Under the pieces are notes generated by a model that saw only the letters and a program-made list of their open reading frames with translations, had not been told where the DNA came from and searched no databases. Both the position numbers and the translations under genes were made by a program. A stretch of 64,000 nt of DNA, taken from Agromyces sp. LHK192 (lineage in GTDB: Bacteria; Actinomycetota; Actinomycetes; Actinomycetales; Microbacteriaceae). The stretch covers positions 1,798,001-1,862,000 of the forward strand of contig NZ_CP034753.1 in NCBI RefSeq assembly GCF_004006235.1, written 5' to 3'. Each line of letters opens with the position of its first letter. Position 1 is the first letter of the stretch. Below, piece after piece: positions 34,801 to 44,558 of this stretch.

Positions 34801-35223
34801 TACGGACTGCGCTCCGGCGCGGAGCACGTGATCGAGATCGACCGCGGGGTCCGGCTGTACGCGGGCCTCGAGGCGATCGGCGAGGCCGACGACAAGGGCA
34901 TGCGCACCGTCATGACCATCCTCAACGGCCAGTTGCGGCCCGTGTTCGTGCGCGATCGATCCATCGTCGTCGAGTCGCGGTCGGCGGAGAAGGCCGATGC
35001 CTCGCAACCCGGACACGTCGCGGCACCGTTCTCGGGCGTGGTCACGCTCCAGGTCGAGCCGGGTGCCGAGGTCGAGGCCGGTCAGGCCGTCGCATCGATC
35101 GAGGCGATGAAGATGGAGGCCGCGATCACGTCGCCGCTCGCCGGCGTCGTGGAGCGCATCGCGATCCCGAAGACGCAGCAGGTCGAGGCGGGCGATCTGC
35201 TCGTCGTCGTGCGCCCGCGCTAA
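31819..35223 (+). CDS. pyc: Pyruvate carboxylase
   Basis: 1134 residues, the usual full length. The biotin carboxylase domain (1-~450) contains KILVANRGEIAIRAFRAA, FAKAVAGGGGRGMRRV and EMNPRIQVEHTVTEEV. The carboxyltransferase barrel (~530-830) contains ETTFRDAHQSLLATRVR and DMAGLLRP, and the C-terminal biotinyl domain has IEAMKMEA with the biotinylated Lys. It makes oxaloacetate from pyruvate, feeding the TCA cycle and aspartate-derived amino acids. The ATG has ribosome site AAAGGA 4 nt upstream. Flanked by two ParA-type genes. Confidence 0.97.
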   Translation: MFTKILVANRGEIAIRAFRAAVEVGAKTVAVYPFEDRNSLHRLKADEAYQIGEPGHPVRAYLDVSEIIRVAKESGADAIYPGYGFLSENPELAQAAAEAGIAFIGPPKRVLEMAGNKVTAKEHAIAAGVPVLKSTPPSRDIEELLAGADEIGFPIFAKAVAGGGGRGMRRVNTFEELRPALEEAMREADSAFGDPTMFLEQAVLRPRHIEVQVLADATGETVHLFERDCSVQRRHQKVVEIAPAPNLSDDIRQSLYRDAIAFARSIGYVNAGTVEFLLDTAGERAGEHVFIEMNPRIQVEHTVTEEVTDVDLVVSQMRIAAGETLADLGLLQDQIRLRGAALQCRITTEDPTAGFRPDTGKITTYRSPGGAGIRLDGGTVNPGAQISPHFDSMLAKLTCRGRDYPAAVARARRALAEFRIRGVSTNIPFLQGVLDDASFVAGDLSTSFIEERPELLRGRQSKDRGTKILNWLADVTVNQPNGAAPTTVSPVEKLPVIDLSAPAPAGSRQRLLELGPAGFAAALRAQKPLAVTETTFRDAHQSLLATRVRTKDLVAVAPHVARLTPQLLSVEAWGGATYDVALRFLGEDPWERLAALREALPNINIQMLLRGRNTVGYTPYPLEVTDAFVREAAATGVDIFRIFDALNDVSQMRPAIESVLETGTAVAEVALCYTGDLLDPSEDLYTLDYYLRLADKIVSAGAHVLAIKDMAGLLRPAAAEKLVGALRERFDVPVHLHTHDTAGGQLATLLAASRAGVDAVDVASAPMSGTTSQPSASALVAALAHTDRDTGISLQAVSDLEPYWEAVRRLYRPFESGLPGPTGRVYHHEIPGGQLSNLRQQAIALGLADDFELIEDLYAAANDILGRVPKVTPSSKVVGDLALHLAAVKADPADFAANPEKYDVPDSVIGFMAGELGDLPGGWPEPFRSKVLAGRDVRIGVAELTPEQREALEGDAVTRRSMLNTLLFPAPTRQFEQIRELFGDLSVVDTADYLYGLRSGAEHVIEIDRGVRLYAGLEAIGEADDKGMRTVMTILNGQLRPVFVRDRSIVVESRSAEKADASQPGHVAAPFSGVVTLQVEPGAEVEAGQAVASIEAMKMEAAITSPLAGVVERIAIPKTQQVEAGDLLVVVRPR

Positions 35224-35226
35224 GGT
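35221..35226 (+). promoter_or_regulatory. Possible -10 (TAAGGT) for the second ParA-type gene
   Basis: TAAGGT includes the pyc stop codon and would start transcription near 35233, giving a short leader that carries the GGAGG ribosome site at 35250-35254. Confidence 0.35.
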
Positions 35227-35261
35227 GGGGCAAGTGTTCGACGCTGATCGGAGGGGTGTCG

Positions 35262-36605
35262 GTGGTTGACAAGCACGACGATGAGGGACGACCCGAACGG
35301 GGCACGCTGCCGCCGAGCGGGGGAGCGCACGCCGCGGGGAGCCTCCCGGACAGCTTGAACATCCGGGTGGACCTGCCACCGGCGCCGCGCCGCCAGGCTC
35401 CTGCCGAGGAGACCGCCGTCGCGATCGACGACGTTTCGGTCGACCCCGGCGCCGCCGGCTCCAACGGACCGACCACGCGCTCGATCGACGTGGTCGCCAG
35501 CGGCGGGAGCTATGTCGGCGCCGGTCGGCGCGACGCGTCGCCGTACAGCGCGCTGCTCGCCTCGGACGCGGCCCAGCGCCGTGATCGGAGCGCCCGCGAC
35601 GCGTCGACGACGTCGGTCGCGGTGGCCGAGGAGGCCGTGCAGCCGCAGTTGCCGGAGGCGCCCGAGCCGAGCGAATCGCTGACCGCCGATCGGCTCATCG
35701 ACCTCAATCGTGCGACACGGCCGGCTCCGCAGGGCGGGCTCAACCGTTTCCTCTACCACGCGACGTTCCACGTCGTGAACCTGGGCGACTCCGCGAAGGT
35801 CCGAGCGCACAAGGCGATGAACGAGCGGATCGGCAAGCGGTTCGACGGTGGAGCGCGGTTCGTGCCGATCCTCACCCGGAAGGGCGGCGTCGGCAAGACG
35901 ACGATCACGACCCTGCTCGGCATGGCACTCGCCGACGCCCGCGATGACCGGATCATCGCGATCGACGCGAATCCCGATCGCGGGACCCTCGCCGAGCGGG
36001 TCGACCGGCAGACCCGCGAGACGGTGCGCGATGTGGTCTCGAAGGCCTCGTCGATCGGCGGGTACACCGACTTCTCGACGTTCGTCTCGCGCGACGAGAC
36101 TCGACTCGACATCCTGGCGTCCGACACCGATCCGCTGCTGTCGGAGGCGTTCGACGACAACGACTACAACGTCGTCGCCGGACTCGCCGCCCGCTACTAC
36201 TCGATCGTGCTGACGGACTGCGGCACCGGCATCGTGCACTCCGTGATGCGGGCGACGCTGCAGCGGGCCGACTCGATCGTCATCGTCTCCGGGGGCAGCG
36301 TCGACGAGGCCCGACTGGCCTCCGAGACGTTGACCTGGCTCGAGGCGAACGGGTTCGGCGAATTGGTGCGCAATGCCGTCGTGGCCATCAACCTCGCGAC
36401 CCAGGGAACCCACCTCGTCAAGGTCGACGAGATCGAGGCGCACTTCGCCTCCCGTGTGCGTGAGATCGTCCGCATCCCCTACGACCCGCAGTTGGCCGCC
36501 GGTTCGGTGGTGCACTGGAAGGCGCTGCGTCAGGTCACCCGCGACGCGGCCAGAGACCTCGCCGCGCAGGTGGTGGAGGGCCTGCCCGCGGACCGCGGGC
36601 ACTGA
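35262..36605 (+). CDS. MinD/ParA-like ATPase with long disordered N-terminus
   Basis: 447 residues from a GTG placed 7 nt after GGAGG; a GTG two codons earlier is too close to that site. Residues 1-~165 are Pro/Ala/Ser-rich with no fold signature. The ATPase domain starts ~200: FVPILTRKGGVGKTTITTLLGMALAD, IIAIDANPDRGTLAERV, then YSIVLTDCGTGIVHSVMRA. The architecture recalls the accessory MinD/ParA proteins of type VII secretion and of polar growth systems in actinobacteria; role unknown. Followed 11 bp later by def. Confidence 0.85.
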   Translation: MVDKHDDEGRPERGTLPPSGGAHAAGSLPDSLNIRVDLPPAPRRQAPAEETAVAIDDVSVDPGAAGSNGPTTRSIDVVASGGSYVGAGRRDASPYSALLASDAAQRRDRSARDASTTSVAVAEEAVQPQLPEAPEPSESLTADRLIDLNRATRPAPQGGLNRFLYHATFHVVNLGDSAKVRAHKAMNERIGKRFDGGARFVPILTRKGGVGKTTITTLLGMALADARDDRIIAIDANPDRGTLAERVDRQTRETVRDVVSKASSIGGYTDFSTFVSRDETRLDILASDTDPLLSEAFDDNDYNVVAGLAARYYSIVLTDCGTGIVHSVMRATLQRADSIVIVSGGSVDEARLASETLTWLEANGFGELVRNAVVAINLATQGTHLVKVDEIEAHFASRVREIVRIPYDPQLAAGSVVHWKALRQVTRDAARDLAAQVVEGLPADRGH

Positions 36606-36616
36606 TTGGAGCATCC

Positions 36617-37108
36617 GTGCCGGAACGACCCATCCGACTCTTCGGCGACCCCGTCCTGAAGAGCGTGTCCGCCCCCGTCGACCAGATCGACGAGGGCGTT
36701 CGTTCGCTCGTCGCCGACCTCCTGGACAGCGTGCGGATTCCCGGGAGGGCCGGTGTCGCGGCACCGCAGATCGGCGTCAACCTGCGGGTGTTCAGTTACA
36801 ACGTCGACGGCCGGATCGGCTACGTGATCAACCCCGAGATCGTCGAGGTGAGCGGCGAAGCCGAGAAGATCGACGAGGGATGCCTCTCCGTGCCGAACCA
36901 GTGGGCGCGGACGCCCCGCCATCCGTTCGCACGCGTCCGCGGCATCGACCTCGACGGCAACGCGATCGAGGTTTCGGGCACCGGCGTGCTCGCGCAGGCG
37001 CTCCAGCACGAGGTCGACCACCTCGACGGACTGCTCTACCTCGACCGCCTCGAGAAGGAAGAGCGCCGAGTCGCGATGCGTCAGGTGCGGGAGTCCGACT
37101 GGTTCTGA
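36617..37108 (+). CDS. def: Peptide deformylase
   Basis: 163 residues. All three motifs are present: GRAGVAAPQIG (motif 1), EGCLSVP (motif 2, metal-binding Cys) and LQHEVDHLDG (motif 3, two His and catalytic Glu). It removes the formyl group from nascent proteins. GTG start with TTGGAG 6 nt upstream; probably cotranscribed with the ATPase gene before it. Confidence 0.96.
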   Translation: MPERPIRLFGDPVLKSVSAPVDQIDEGVRSLVADLLDSVRIPGRAGVAAPQIGVNLRVFSYNVDGRIGYVINPEIVEVSGEAEKIDEGCLSVPNQWARTPRHPFARVRGIDLDGNAIEVSGTGVLAQALQHEVDHLDGLLYLDRLEKEERRVAMRQVRESDWF

Positions 37109-37128
37109 ATCGGCGAGTCCGGACGAAC

Positions 37129-37167
37129 GACGACGGCCCCGGGGAGGTGCTCCCCGGGGCCGTCGTC
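37129..37167. terminator. Perfect bidirectional hairpin between def and fadD
   Basis: Seventeen-base perfect arms, beginning GACGACGGCCCC and ending GGGGCCGTCGTC, with a 5-nt loop, between two convergent genes. Confidence 0.85.
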
Positions 37168-37201
37168 GTCGCGGCGGCCGCATCCGGCGGCCGCGGAGTG
37201 T

Positions 37202-39034
37202 TCAGCTCACGATGGAGTGGCCCTCGGTCGCCGGCGCACCCGAGTACATGCCCTCGACCTCGACCGCGAAGTCCTCGAGGATCACGTTGCGCTTGATGCT
37301 GAGCTTCGGCGTCAGGTGACCGCTCTGCTCGGTCCATTCGGTGGCGAGCACGGTGAACTTGCGGATCGACTCCGCGCGGGACACCGTCTCGTTGGCGGCA
37401 TCGATGGCCCGCTGCACCTCGGCGAGCACGACCGGGTGCTTCGCCGCCTCCTCCAGGCTCATGCCGGCGTCCTCGCCCGCATTGTTGAGCCAGACGGGGA
37501 GCATCTCGGTGTCCAGCGTCACGAGCGCGCCGATGAACGGCTTCTGGTCGCCGACGACGACGACCTGGCCGACCACCGGGTTGGCGCGGATCGGATCCTC
37601 GAGCGCGGCGGGGGCCACGTTCTTGCCGCCCGCCGTCACGATGATCTCCTTCTTGCGACCCGTGATCGTGAGGAATCCGTCCGCGTCGAACGCACCGATG
37701 TCACCGGTCTTGAACCAATCGCCCTCGAACGCGTCGGCCGTCGCCTCCGGGTTCTTCCAGTACTCCTTGAAGACGTTGACGCCCTTGACCTGGATCTCGC
37801 CGTCCTCGGCGACGCGCACCCCGACGCCCGGGAGGGCGGGGCCGACCGTGCCGATCTTCGACTTGGTGGCGAGGTTCACCGTCGCCGGCGCCGTCGTCTC
37901 GGTGAGGCCGTAGCCCTCGAGGATCGTGATCCCGAGCGCGTGGTAGAAGTGCCCGAGGCGCGGGCCGAGCGGCGCGGACCCCGACACGGCGTACTTCACG
38001 TTGCCGCCCATCGCGGCACGGAGCTTGGAGAACACCAGCGTGTCGAACAGCTTGAACCGGAGCTTGAGACCGAGCGGCACGTGACCGGCCTCGAGGGCGG
38101 TCGAATATTCCACCGCGGTCTGGGCGGCCTTGTGGAAGATCTTGCCCTTGCCGCCCGCCTCGGCCTTCTGCTCGGAGACGTTGTAGACCTTCTCGAAGAC
38201 GCGGGGCACCGCGAGGAGGAAGGTCGGCTTGAAGCTGCCGAGCGAGGGCAGGAGCTGCTTCGTGTCGGGCTGGTGGCCGACATGCACGCCGGCGTGCACG
38301 CTGAGCACCGAGATGAACCGGGCGAACACGTGCGCGAGGGTGATGAACAGGAGCGTCGATGCCCCGTTCCTGTCGGCCACGACCTCCTGGAGCGCGACCG
38401 CGGAGTTCCGCGAGAGCTCGACGAAGTTCGAGTGCGTCAGGACGCAGCCCTTGGGCTTCCCGGTGGAACCGGACGTGTAGATGAGGGTCGCGATGTCGTC
38501 GCCGTTCGCGAGGTTGCGGCGTCGTTCGATCTCCTCGTCGGCCACCTCCGCGCCGCTCGCCGCGAGCTTGTCGAGATCGCCCAGCTCGATCTGCCAGACG
38601 TTCCGGATCGCCGGGAGTTCGGGGTGCACCTCGTCGAAGCGTGCGAAGTGATCGGGCGTCTCGAGGATCACCGCGACGGCACCCGAATCGCTCAGGTTCC
38701 ACCGCACCTGCGCGGGGGAGCTGGTCTCGTAGACGGGGACCAGGACGGCGCCCGCGAACCAGGTCGCGAAGTCGATGAGCGTCCACTCGTAGCTCGTCTT
38801 GCTCATCAGGCCGATCTTGTCGCCCGGCTGGATGCCGGCGGCCACGAGGCCCTTCGCGAGTGCGACGACCTGGGCATGGAACTCGGCGGTCGTGATCGGC
38901 GACCACCCGCCGTCGGTCGTGGGCCGCGAGAACAGCACGCGGTCCGGGGTCGCCTTCACCCGCTCCACGAGGAGGTCGGTCGTATTCGCCGTCGGGTCGG
39001 CGGGAACGAGGGGCGGAGTGATGAATTCGGTCAC
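37202..39034 (-). CDS. fadD15: Long-chain acyl-CoA synthetase (FadD15 type)
   Basis: 610 residues from a GTG with AAGGAG upstream. The AMP-binding signature LIYTSGSTGKPKGCVLTH (~residues 185-205), LEGYGLTETTAPATVN and the FKTGDIGAFDADGFLTITGRKKEII hinge are complete; ILVTAGGKN-type C-domain follows. It activates fatty acids to acyl-CoA through acyl-AMP. In mycobacteria fadD15 lies in the same relative position to aroG and the dcw cluster, which supports the symbol. Confidence 0.92.
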   Translation of the reverse strand: MTEFITPPLVPADPTANTTDLLVERVKATPDRVLFSRPTTDGGWSPITTAEFHAQVVALAKGLVAAGIQPGDKIGLMSKTSYEWTLIDFATWFAGAVLVPVYETSSPAQVRWNLSDSGAVAVILETPDHFARFDEVHPELPAIRNVWQIELGDLDKLAASGAEVADEEIERRRNLANGDDIATLIYTSGSTGKPKGCVLTHSNFVELSRNSAVALQEVVADRNGASTLLFITLAHVFARFISVLSVHAGVHVGHQPDTKQLLPSLGSFKPTFLLAVPRVFEKVYNVSEQKAEAGGKGKIFHKAAQTAVEYSTALEAGHVPLGLKLRFKLFDTLVFSKLRAAMGGNVKYAVSGSAPLGPRLGHFYHALGITILEGYGLTETTAPATVNLATKSKIGTVGPALPGVGVRVAEDGEIQVKGVNVFKEYWKNPEATADAFEGDWFKTGDIGAFDADGFLTITGRKKEIIVTAGGKNVAPAALEDPIRANPVVGQVVVVGDQKPFIGALVTLDTEMLPVWLNNAGEDAGMSLEEAAKHPVVLAEVQRAIDAANETVSRAESIRKFTVLATEWTEQSGHLTPKLSIKRNVILEDFAVEVEGMYSGAPATEGHSIVS

Positions 39035-39104
39035 GGTAGCTCCTTCGGCACCGGATGGGTCGCCACGGGGTTCGGGCCCGTGCGGCCCAGGGCATGGGGT
39101 TGGC

Positions 39105-39113
39105 TACACTCTA
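39105..39113. promoter_or_regulatory. Overlapping divergent -10 elements (fadD / glucokinase)
   Basis: TACACT on the plus strand (39105-39110) and TAGAGT on the minus strand (39113-39108) share three base pairs, so both promoters cannot be occupied at once. Neither has a good -35. Confidence 0.45.
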
Positions 39114-39210
39114 GTCGTTCCTCCGCTCCGTGGCGTCGGCCGGGAAGGCATGTTCGCGCGGGCGGCGGTGCTTCTCCTCGACTCTCTCCCCACCTCGGAA
39201 GGCGGCACCC

Positions 39211-40161
39211 GTGGCGCACGCGATCGGCATCGACATCGGCGGCACCAAGATCGCGGGGGCGGTCGTCGACGACGAGGGGCAGATCGTCCGTCACGACCGC
39301 GTGCCCACGCCCACCGACACGGGGGCGTTGGAGGACGCGGTCGTCGCGATGATCGAGGGCCTCCGTGCGGAGGAGCCGATCGAGGCGGTCGGCGTCGCGG
39401 CGGCGGGATTCATCGACGCCGCGCAGTCCACCGTCTACTATGCGCCGAACATCGACTGGCGCAACGAACCGTTCCGCCAGAAGCTCGAAGCCCGCACCGG
39501 AGGCACGGTCGTCGTCGACAACGACGCGAACGCCGCGGGATGGGCCGAGTTCCGGTTCGGCGCCGGGCGGATGGTCAGCGACATGGTGATGCTCACCGTC
39601 GGCACCGGCGTCGGCGGAGCGATCGTCGCGGGCGATCGCCTGTTCCGCGGCGGATTCGGCGCCGGGGCGGAACTCGGTCACCTCCGCCTGGTGCCGGGCG
39701 GCATCGCCTGCGGATGCGGCCAGTTCGGGTGCCTCGAGATGTACGGCTCCGGCCGGGCGCTCCTGCGCATGGCGAACGAGATCGCGGATGCCGGCGGCAT
39801 CGGGCAGCATCTCGCGCGCCTCCGGAGCGAGCACGGCAGGCTCGACGGCGGGCTCGTGGGCGACCTCATCGCGCAGGAGGACCCCGGTGCGATCGCGGCG
39901 CTCCGCCAGTTGGGTCGATGGCTCGGCGAGGCATCCGCGAGCCTGTCGGCCGTGCTCGACCCGCAGCGGTTCGTGTTCGGCGGCGGCGTCGCAGCCGCCG
40001 GTGAACTGCTGCTCGACCCGATCCGCGAGTCCTACCTCGAGCACCTCCCCGCGCGGGGGTATCACCCCGAACCCGACTTCGTGATCGCCGAGCTCGTGAA
40101 CGACGCCGGCGTCGTCGGCGCCGCCGACCTGGCACGCGTCTGGGTCGCCGATCACGCCTGA
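39211..40161 (+). CDS. glk: ROK-family glucokinase
   Basis: 316 residues from a GTG with GGAAGGCGG upstream. The ATP site IGIDIGGTKIAGAVVDD, the catalytic VDNDANAAGWAEF and the ROK zinc motif CGCGQFGCLEMYGSGRAL (Cys residues with the upstream His in ELGHLRLVP) are all present. The length matches the streptomycete GlkA group. It phosphorylates glucose. Operon-like with plsC, 45 bp on. Confidence 0.92.
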   Translation: MAHAIGIDIGGTKIAGAVVDDEGQIVRHDRVPTPTDTGALEDAVVAMIEGLRAEEPIEAVGVAAAGFIDAAQSTVYYAPNIDWRNEPFRQKLEARTGGTVVVDNDANAAGWAEFRFGAGRMVSDMVMLTVGTGVGGAIVAGDRLFRGGFGAGAELGHLRLVPGGIACGCGQFGCLEMYGSGRALLRMANEIADAGGIGQHLARLRSEHGRLDGGLVGDLIAQEDPGAIAALRQLGRWLGEASASLSAVLDPQRFVFGGGVAAAGELLLDPIRESYLEHLPARGYHPEPDFVIAELVNDAGVVGAADLARVWVADHA

Positions 40162-40206
40162 GCCCCGGGCGAGTAGGCTGGGGCGGTCCGTCGGGAAGGA
40201 GGCCGG

Positions 40207-40896
40207 GTGTTCTACTGGGTGATGAAGCACATCATCGTCGGCCCGATCCTGCTCTCGATCTTCCGACCCTGGGTGGTCGGCCTGCAGCACATCCCCGCGA
40301 ACGGCCCGGTCATCCTGGCCTCGAACCACCTGTCGTTCATCGACTCGATCTTCCTGCCGCTCGTCGTGGACCGCCCGGTGGTGTTCCTGGCGAAGAGCGA
40401 GTACTTCACGGGCAAGGGCCTCAAAGGCTGGGCGACCCGGATGTTCTTCCAGTCCGCCGGCCAGCTGCCGATCGACCGCTCAGGGGGAAAGGCGTCCGAG
40501 GCGTCGCTCAACACGGGGCTTCGGGTGCTGGCCGAGGGCAGCATCCTCGGCATCTACCCGGAGGGCACGCGCAGTCCCGATGGCAAGCTCTACCGCGGCC
40601 GGACGGGTGTCGCCCGCATGGTGCTCGAATCCGGGGCTCCCGTCGTGCCCGTCGCGATGATCGGCACCGAGCACGTGATGCCGATCGGCACGCGACTGCC
40701 CAAGGTCCGTCGCATCGGCATCATCATCGGCGAGCCGATGGACTTCAGCCGGTTCGAGGGGCTCGAGGGCGACCGGTTCGTGTTGCGGAGTGTGACGGAT
40801 GAGCTCGTCCGCGAACTCCGCCTGCTCAGCGAGCAGGAATACGTCGACGTGTATGCGAGTTCGGTGAAGGAACAGCGCGTCTCGCAGTCGCGATAG
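40207..40896 (+). CDS. plsC: 1-acyl-sn-glycerol-3-phosphate acyltransferase
   Basis: 229 residues; GTG preceded by AAGGAGG. The acyltransferase blocks are NHLSFID (NHX4D), LPIDRSGG, YPEGTRSPDG and VPVAMIGTE. An N-terminal hydrophobic stretch (IIVGPILLSIFRPWVVG) would hold it at the membrane. It makes phosphatidic acid from lysophosphatidic acid. The neighbourhood matches Rv2182c in mycobacteria. Confidence 0.92.
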   Translation: MFYWVMKHIIVGPILLSIFRPWVVGLQHIPANGPVILASNHLSFIDSIFLPLVVDRPVVFLAKSEYFTGKGLKGWATRMFFQSAGQLPIDRSGGKASEASLNTGLRVLAEGSILGIYPEGTRSPDGKLYRGRTGVARMVLESGAPVVPVAMIGTEHVMPIGTRLPKVRRIGIIIGEPMDFSRFEGLEGDRFVLRSVTDELVRELRLLSEQEYVDVYASSVKEQRVSQSR

Positions 40897-40978
40897 GCTC
40901 GTCCGAGCGGTGTCCGCACGGCGGCGCCGCCTTCTCCATTCCCTGCGCGCCAGCGCCCCGAACCCCAGGACGATTCCA

Positions 40979-42349
40979 GTGACCCAGCTCGTCGAGCCCA
41001 TCGTGAACGCAGATCCCTCCGTGATCGCGGGCCTCGACTATTGGCGCACACTGCCGATCAAGCAGCAGCCGGAGTGGCCCGACCCCATCGCGGCCCAGTC
41101 CGCGTCGGCCGAGCTCGCCACCCTCCCGCCGCTGGTGTTCGCGGGTGAGGTCGACATGCTCCGCTCGCGGCTCGGTGCAGCCGCTCGGGGCGAGGCGTTC
41201 CTGCTGCAGGGCGGCGACTGCGCCGAGACCTTCGCCGGCGCCACGGCGGATCAGATCCGCAATCGCGTGAAGACGGTCCTCCAGATGGCGGTCGTGCTCA
41301 CGTACGGCGCCTCGATGCCGGTCGTCAAGATGGGCCGGATGGCGGGACAGTTCGCGAAGCCGCGGTCGAGCGACACCGAGACGCGCGGCGACGTCACCCT
41401 GCCCGCGTACCGCGGCGACATCGTCAACGGCTACGACTTCACGCCGGAATCCCGAGCGGCCGACCCGCGACGACTCGTGCAGGGCTACCACACGGCCGCC
41501 TCCACGCTGAACCTGATCCGCGCGTTCACGCAGGGCGGTTTCGCCGACCTCCGCCAGGTGCACCAGTGGAACCAGGGCTTCGCCGCCAACCCGGCGAACG
41601 CGCGGTACGAGAAGCTCGCCCGCGAGATCGATCGTGCCGTGAAGTTCATGGACGCCTGCGGTGCGGACTTCGACGAGCTCAAGCGCACCGAGTTCTACAC
41701 CGGGCACGAGGGCCTGCTGATGGACTACGAGCGACCGATGACCCGCATCGACTCGCGCACGGGCACGCCGTACAACACCTCGGCGCACTTCGTCTGGATC
41801 GGCGAGCGCACGCGCGAACTCGACGGCGCCCACGTCGATTTCCTCTCGCGGGTGCGCAACCCGATCGGCGTGAAGCTCGGCCCGACCACGACGCCCGAGG
41901 TCATGCTCGAGCTCATCGAGAAGCTCGACCCCGAGCGCGAACCGGGCCGCCTGACCTTCATCACGCGCATGGGCGCGGGAAAGATCCGCGAGGCACTGCC
42001 GCCGCTGCTCGAGGCGGTCAAGCGCAGCGACGCGACTCCGCTGTGGGTCACCGACCCGATGCACGGCAACGGCATCACGACGCCCACCGGATACAAGACG
42101 CGTCGGTTCGACGACGTCGTGGACGAGGTCAAGGGATTCTTCGAGGCGCATCGCGCGGCGGGCACGCACCCGGGCGGCATCCACGTGGAGCTCACGGGCG
42201 ACGACGTCACCGAGTGCCTCGGCGGCTCGGAGCACATCGACGAGGCGACGCTGGCGACCCGGTACGAGTCGCTCTGCGACCCGCGCCTCAATCACATGCA
42301 GTCGCTCGAGCTCGCATTCCTGGTCGCCGAGGAGCTCGCGTCGCGCTGA
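40979..42349 (+). CDS. aroG: Class II 3-deoxy-D-arabino-heptulosonate 7-phosphate synthase
   Basis: 456 residues from a GTG (VTQLVEPIVNADPSV); an in-frame upstream start at 40910 would add an Arg-rich 23-residue lead without homology. Class II marks: PLVFAGEVDMLRSRL, FLLQGGDCAETFA with the metal-binding Cys, KMGRMAGQFAKPRSS, HVELTGDDVTECLGG and DPRLNHMQSLE. It condenses phosphoenolpyruvate and erythrose 4-phosphate, the first shikimate step. Convergent with pknL as in mycobacteria. Confidence 0.95.
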   Translation: MTQLVEPIVNADPSVIAGLDYWRTLPIKQQPEWPDPIAAQSASAELATLPPLVFAGEVDMLRSRLGAAARGEAFLLQGGDCAETFAGATADQIRNRVKTVLQMAVVLTYGASMPVVKMGRMAGQFAKPRSSDTETRGDVTLPAYRGDIVNGYDFTPESRAADPRRLVQGYHTAASTLNLIRAFTQGGFADLRQVHQWNQGFAANPANARYEKLAREIDRAVKFMDACGADFDELKRTEFYTGHEGLLMDYERPMTRIDSRTGTPYNTSAHFVWIGERTRELDGAHVDFLSRVRNPIGVKLGPTTTPEVMLELIEKLDPEREPGRLTFITRMGAGKIREALPPLLEAVKRSDATPLWVTDPMHGNGITTPTGYKTRRFDDVVDEVKGFFEAHRAAGTHPGGIHVELTGDDVTECLGGSEHIDEATLATRYESLCDPRLNHMQSLELAFLVAEELASR

Positions 42350-42375
42350 GCACGCGACTTCGATCAGCCGTCGTG

Positions 42376-42407
42376 GGGGGCATCCGGATACCGCTCCGGA
42401 TGCCTCC
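42376..42407. terminator. Hairpin between aroG and pknL
   Basis: GGCATCCGG and CCGGATGCC pair perfectly, with three further pairs outside (one G-T) and an 8-nt loop. It joins the two orientations of the GGATGCC motif that is over-used in this window. Confidence 0.7.
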
Positions 42408-42502
42408 GCGTACGTCCGTGCCATCGGCGTACGCCGAACGCGACCTGCCGTCGCCGACGGCGGTCCGATGGCCTGCCGGTCACTCCGTCGACGGCACGTC
42501 GA

Positions 42503-44437
<1,935 letters not shown>

Positions 44438-44443
44438 CAGACG

Positions 44444-44449
44444 AGTGTA
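44444..44449 (-). promoter_or_regulatory. Leaderless -10 element (TACACT) of pknL
   Basis: TACACT on the minus strand, 6 nt before the GTG at 44437; it separates pknL from the LysM gene, 121 bp upstream. Confidence 0.5.
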
Positions 44450-44558
44450 CGAAGCGGTATATGTCCGGGGCTGGATAGACACCGCGTGCGGCGCGAATCG
44501 AAACGCCATCGTGATGCCATGGGCGCGAGCGGGGGCCGCGCCCGCATCGGGTCGAGGG

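Noticed and set aside
30853..35379. 1508-codon open frame on the minus strand
   Set aside because: Shadow of pyruvate carboxylase and the end of the orphan ParA; composition is Arg/Asp/His-rich without domains.
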